A stretch of DNA of 64,000 nucleotides from Pseudoflavonifractor capillosus (GTDB lineage Bacteria > Bacillota > Clostridia > Oscillospirales > Oscillospiraceae), in the NCBI RefSeq assembly GCF_016902575.1, contig NZ_JACSNZ010000009.1:1-64000 (forward strand), written 5' to 3'. The notes beneath the pieces were generated by a model, which worked only from the letters and a program-made list of their open reading frames with translations, made no database searches and was not told the DNA's origin. The position numbers and the translations under genes are program-made. Of this stretch, positions 60,449 to 64,000 are shown piece after piece. Each line of letters begins with the position of its first letter. Positions within the stretch are counted from its first letter, which is position 1.

Positions 60449-61172
60449 ACAACTGATGGTGAAGATCCAGGGTCTCAACAGCTATTACGGCAAGGGGCAT
60501 GAGCGCAAGCAGGTGCTGTGCAATGTTTCCCTGACCTTGGCACCTGGCGAAGTGCTGGGCATTGTAGGGGAGTCCGGCTCCGGGAAATCCACCCTGGCTA
60601 AGTGCATTTTGGGTGTGGTGAAGGACATCGAGGGCACCTTGGAGGTCACCGCCTTCCGGCCTCAGATGGTGTTTCAGGACCCCTACGGCTCCCTGAATCC
60701 TGCCAAGTCGGTAGGCTGGTTTTTGGAGGAGCCCTTGCGGGTGCTGGGGGTGAAGGACAAGAAGGAGCGTCGTGCCCAGGCCATTGATATGCTCTGCCAG
60801 GTGGGACTGGGAGAGGAGCACTATGCCCGCCGTCCCTCTCAGCTCTCCGGCGGCCAGCGGCAGCGGGTGGCCATCGCCGCCGCCCTCATCGGGGGCAGCC
60901 GCCTCATCGTGTTGGACGAGCCGGTGTCCGCCCTGGACGTGACCATGCAGGCCCAGATCCTCCAGCTGTTGGTGGATTTGAAGGCCAAGTTCCACCTGTC
61001 CTATCTGTTCATCTCCCACGACCTGGCGGTGGTCTATCAGATCTGTGACCGGGTGGCGGTGATGTATCAGGGAGAGATTGTGGAGCAGGGGGACGTGGAC
61101 GCCATCTACGATAACCCCCAACACGACTATACAAAAAAACTCCTCCAGGCGTCTCTGGCCCTGGAGGAATGA
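60441..61172 (+). CDS. ABC ATPase, DppF/NikE type (short)
   Basis: ATG 60441 overlaps the previous gene by eight bases; 243 residues. Walker A GESGSGKSTLAK, MVFQDPYGSLNPAKSVGW, LSGGQRQRVA and IVLDEPVSALDV are intact. It lacks the C-terminal HPY domain of DppF/OppF (about 320 residues), again nearer NikE. Confidence 0.92.
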   Translation: MAEQLMVKIQGLNSYYGKGHERKQVLCNVSLTLAPGEVLGIVGESGSGKSTLAKCILGVVKDIEGTLEVTAFRPQMVFQDPYGSLNPAKSVGWFLEEPLRVLGVKDKKERRAQAIDMLCQVGLGEEHYARRPSQLSGGQRQRVAIAAALIGGSRLIVLDEPVSALDVTMQAQILQLLVDLKAKFHLSYLFISHDLAVVYQICDRVAVMYQGEIVEQGDVDAIYDNPQHDYTKKLLQASLALEE

Positions 61173-61173
61173 A

Positions 61174-61218
61174 GAAACCGCTGGCAGACTGCGTTCGTGC
61201 AGTCTGCCAGCGGTTTTT
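61174..61218 (+). terminator. Terminator of the ABC operon
   Basis: AAACCGCTGGCAGACTGC pairs with GCAGTCTGCCAGCGGTTTTT around GTTCGT. Confidence 0.88.
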
Positions 61219-61249
61219 ATGTCGTGGATACGAGCGGGTGCTCAGAGGC

Positions 61250-64000
61250 TTACCCTCTGCGCCGTCTGAGCTCGGCCAGAACCAGTCCGCCCAGGGAGAG
61301 AACCAGCATGGCAGCAGCGGGCCAGATGGTCATGTGATCCCCGGTGGGGGGCACGGAGTCTCCGGGCTGCGTAGGCTGGGTGGTGGGCTGAGCAGTGGGC
61401 TGAGCAGTGGGCTGAGCAGTGGGCTGAGTGGTAGGCTGAGTGGTAGGCTGAGTGGTAGGCTGAGTGGTAGGCTCAGTACTGGGCTCCACGGAGGGAGAGG
61501 GAGCGGGGGCGTCCACCAGAGCCTTCACGGCGCCTTGCAGGGCGGCCAGGGCCTCGTTGACCTGGGTCTGGGTGGCGTCGGCGTTGCCCCCCACGGTCTT
61601 GGCAGCGGTCAGAGCGTCCTGGAGGGCGTTCCAGCTCTCGGGGGTGTAGTCCTCCTCCTGGAGAGCCTGGGCCTTGTCAATGGCGGCTTGGAGCTGGGTC
61701 TTGTCCACGGCAGCCAGCTTGACCACCACGAAGGAGTGACGGGGCACGCTGACCACGGGAGCGGCAGTATCAGCCATGGCGGTGGTGGTCTCCACAGCCA
61801 CGTTGTTGGGGTTGTCCAAAGTGTTCTCGTCGGTGATGCTCTCAGAGGCCAGGGTTTGGATGACCATTTCACGGCCGGTGAGATCGGTGTCGGCAACATC
61901 CAGGCGCACCTGGCGGTCAGTTTCACGGTCCACATTCACCAGGGCGATGTAGATGTTGCCTGCATCGTCCTTGCTGGCCAAGGTGGTCAGGGAAGTGACG
62001 CCGTTGGCCATGGTGGGGGCAGAATCCAGCTGGGCGGATACGACCTGGTTGCCGAAGCCGGAGTTGAGCATCTGGAAGACGTGGGCGGAGGGGGTGGAGA
62101 AGAACTTGAACTCGCCTTCACCGGTGGTGGTGTTGGCGCCCTCCTGGGCCACTACCTGGATGACAGCCTGCTGGGTGGGGCCCAGGGAGTCCGCTCCGGA
62201 GCTGTACCAGTCGGACAGACAGTGCTTCTGAATGTAGGGGCTGCCCAGTTTCACATACTCCATCATCACCTTGGCAATATACAGGGCATGGGTCTGGGAG
62301 CGAACCTGGGACTCGGTGTTGCGGAAGATGCCGAACTCACTGATGACAGGCACCTTGCCCTCAGGCAGCATGTCCATATAGTCCTGGACATGATCGATGC
62401 CCACATCTTCGGCCTTCTTCATGGCGTTATCATAGAAGGTTTCGGCGTTGGAACCACCGGACACGGTGCCGGAGTAGGGGTGGATGGTCATGCCGTCGTA
62501 CCACTGGTTGGCACCCAGGTTGTTCATGCGAGTGATAAAGCCCTGGGATTCATAGCTGGTGTACACGTTGGCCACATAGTTGGTGCCTTCGGCGGCGTTG
62601 ATCTGTGCGGTGGTGTTTTTAATGGCCTTGGAGATGTCAACGAAGCCTTGGCGCTCCACGGAGTAGGTGGCGTAGATGTTCTGACCCTTGGGGGGGATCA
62701 TGCCGTGGACACCATCACCGAACTGGATGGAGCCGTTGGCGTAGTTGACCACACAGTGCTTGTCGGTGGCGGTGGAGTTCTCCAGAGAGGTTACCACCGT
62801 CCACTGGGTGAGGTTTCCGTCTGTGCCCACATAGACCTGCACACCGTCGTTCATGGCCTTGAAGCTGGGGTCATCCACGATGTTGCCGTCCTCGTCCAGC
62901 ATACCGGGGTTCAGGTTGGCGTAGCGCAGGAAGCGCACCTGGTTGGCAGTGCCGTCGGACTGGGAGGCCACCTTGTTCCAGTTTTCCTCCAACACAGTGT
63001 ACTTCTGGGTGAAGGTGGCGGTGCCGCCCTCGGTGTAGGCTTTTTCCGCCCCACCGGTGACGTAGTCGGTCCAGTAGCCCTGGGAAGTGGTGCCGTCAGC
63101 GGCCTGGCCGTAGGCCTGCTGCATCTCGTTGCCGATCTCAAAATAGCGTACATTGTAGGGCTCCTCGTGGCCGTTGGCTGCACGCACGGCGGCCCAGTCA
63201 ATGCCGCCGTTGGGGTTGGTACCCACTTGAGCATTGAGGTACTCCACCAAATCGGCGGCGTCCTGGGCATTGCCCCGGCCCAGGCTGTATACATACACGA
63301 TCTCGGAGTCCACCTGGTCGGCAAAGTCTGCAATCTCACCAATGCCGAAGTTGGGAGCAATACCGCCCTGGTTGGGGTTGTTGTAGAAACCGTGGATCTG
63401 ATCCTTGCGATTTTCCACAGGGCCCAGGGTGGTCTTCCAGTTGAACAGGTTGGAGATGGTACCGCCGGGGTAACGGATGGAGCCAAAGCCTGCCTGCTGG
63501 TACAGCTGGACGAACTCCTCCTTCATCTGCATGGTCTCAGAGTCAAAGGTGCCATAGCCGTTGAAGGCGTAGCGGTGGTTGATACCGAAGATGGAGTCGG
63601 CATCAATGACCTGATCCACTTGACTCAAATCTACGTTCAGATGCAGGGGAATGACAGAGTTGTAGTTGGAGATGGCCTGCTCCAAGGCGGTGTATGCCTG
63701 CTTCATCTCAGCCAGAGACTGGGCTTCTTCAGCTGTATCAATGGCCTGGGCCAGCTGCACAGCGTTCTGGTGAGTATCTTCCAACTCATGGCTGTTATAC
63801 AGAGTTTTGGCCTCCTGAATGAGAGCATTCAAATCAACCTGGTACAGGGGAGCGGCCTTATCCTCGTAGATGGCCTTGGCTTCCGCATCGGTGAGTACCT
63901 TGTTGTAGACGTAGAATTCATCCACATCGCCACGCATGGGGTGGGGGTTGGTGGTGTTGGCGGTTTTGTGGGCGCCCAGACGGAGGGTGAGCACCTGGTT
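61250..64000 (-). CDS. Sortase-anchored glycoside hydrolase with FIVAR domains (5' partial)
   Basis: The frame is open to the right window edge, so the signal peptide and N-terminus lie outside. In order: end of a LamG-like lectin domain (GDVDEFYVYNKVLTDAEAKA), a FIVAR three-helix domain, a GH-A clan catalytic domain resembling GH51/GH39 arabinofuranosidases (GSIRYPGGTISNLFNWKTT; acid/base in YFEIGNEMQQ; nucleophile in VISEFGIFRN), a beta-domain, a second FIVAR, a Pro-Thr-Gln spacer, a VPPTGD sortase-like motif, one membrane helix and RRRRG. It should be a wall-attached plant-polysaccharide enzyme. The family number is uncertain. Confidence 0.85.
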   Translation of the reverse strand, partial: NQVLTLRLGAHKTANTTNPHPMRGDVDEFYVYNKVLTDAEAKAIYEDKAAPLYQVDLNALIQEAKTLYNSHELEDTHQNAVQLAQAIDTAEEAQSLAEMKQAYTALEQAISNYNSVIPLHLNVDLSQVDQVIDADSIFGINHRYAFNGYGTFDSETMQMKEEFVQLYQQAGFGSIRYPGGTISNLFNWKTTLGPVENRKDQIHGFYNNPNQGGIAPNFGIGEIADFADQVDSEIVYVYSLGRGNAQDAADLVEYLNAQVGTNPNGGIDWAAVRAANGHEEPYNVRYFEIGNEMQQAYGQAADGTTSQGYWTDYVTGGAEKAYTEGGTATFTQKYTVLEENWNKVASQSDGTANQVRFLRYANLNPGMLDEDGNIVDDPSFKAMNDGVQVYVGTDGNLTQWTVVTSLENSTATDKHCVVNYANGSIQFGDGVHGMIPPKGQNIYATYSVERQGFVDISKAIKNTTAQINAAEGTNYVANVYTSYESQGFITRMNNLGANQWYDGMTIHPYSGTVSGGSNAETFYDNAMKKAEDVGIDHVQDYMDMLPEGKVPVISEFGIFRNTESQVRSQTHALYIAKVMMEYVKLGSPYIQKHCLSDWYSSGADSLGPTQQAVIQVVAQEGANTTTGEGEFKFFSTPSAHVFQMLNSGFGNQVVSAQLDSAPTMANGVTSLTTLASKDDAGNIYIALVNVDRETDRQVRLDVADTDLTGREMVIQTLASESITDENTLDNPNNVAVETTTAMADTAAPVVSVPRHSFVVVKLAAVDKTQLQAAIDKAQALQEEDYTPESWNALQDALTAAKTVGGNADATQTQVNEALAALQGAVKALVDAPAPSPSVEPSTEPTTQPTTQPTTQPTTQPTAQPTAQPTAQPTTQPTQPGDSVPPTGDHMTIWPAAAMLVLSLGGLVLAELRRRRG
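61377..61476 (-). repeat. 12-bp tandem repeats coding PTTQ/PTAQ spacer
   Basis: About eight copies of a 12-base unit (GGGCTGAGCAGT, changing to AGGCTGAGTGGT) encode the tetrapeptides PTAQ and PTTQ that span the cell wall. The number of copies may vary between strains. Confidence 0.85.

Noticed and set aside
61464-61649. Plus-strand short frames across the PTTQ repeats
   Set aside because: Low-complexity shadows of the repeat-coding hydrolase.
1-64000. CRISPR array, rRNA genes or complete prophage
   Set aside because: No regularly spaced direct repeats, no rRNA-like stretches and no capsid, portal or terminase genes were seen.

Overview
The window looks like a chromosome segment of a strictly anaerobic, Gram-positive Clostridia member, most likely Oscillospiraceae (Flavonifractor/Lawsonibacter-like). 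The reasons are high G+C housekeeping genes with strong Shine-Dalgarno (SD) sites, a PerR-regulated reverse rubrerythrin, a sortase-type surface enzyme, a DUF368 transporter, a membrane pyrophosphatase, and Firmicutes cis-RNAs (a yybP-ykoY Mn aptamer and an L10 leader). The assignment comes from gene content only.

Accessory left end (1-5672). This is the end of an integrated element. It carries a zinc-finger/AT-hook protein, a sigma-like factor, an AlbA_2/HATPase protein, a broken DNA methyltransferase start, and two uncharacterised cargo genes. It ends in a 3' fragment of tRNA-Thr(GGT) followed by a terminator. A second, decayed element end (about 12448-13046) lies behind a truncated rpiR regulator and ends in a 3' fragment of tRNA-Val(GAC). 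The two ends share their terminal sequences at almost the same distance from the tRNA fragment. Between them lie an XRE regulator, a popT-ktrA-ktrB operon, a degenerate stretch, and an acetyltransferase-methyltransferase fusion. The fusion is preceded by a promoter, a 32-codon leader ORF and a terminator hairpin, a layout typical of translation-sensing attenuation.

Core region (13-31 kb). On the minus strand are a two-component system with htrA, birA and niaR, then a Mn-type CDF exporter, then perR with reverse rubrerythrin, then tRNA-Arg(CCG). On the plus strand are a lipoprotein-response regulator-histidine kinase operon and a yqhQ-prmC-recA-recX-rimO-pgsA operon closed by a terminator.

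Middle region (31-50 kb). This holds galM, mntP under a Mn2+ riboswitch, an ABC exporter with a very large coiled-coil permease plus a GNAT enzyme, an ATP-grasp enzyme, and bioY with a BirA-type operator. An aconitase-family hydratase and an ECF sigma/anti-sigma pair follow, then a hairpin-rich intergenic region. After that come a K+-dependent membrane pyrophosphatase, a Trk potassium system and a PatB-type aminotransferase.

Right end (49.6-64 kb). The rpmG-secE-nusG-rplK-rplA-rplJ-rplL cluster ends in a strong terminator without rpoBC. It is transcribed divergently from ruvX. Beyond it are a 34-residue membrane peptide gene, a GntR-DUF5808 pair, a five-gene NikABCDE/Dpp-like ABC importer, and the 3' part of a large sortase-anchored glycoside hydrolase that runs off the window.
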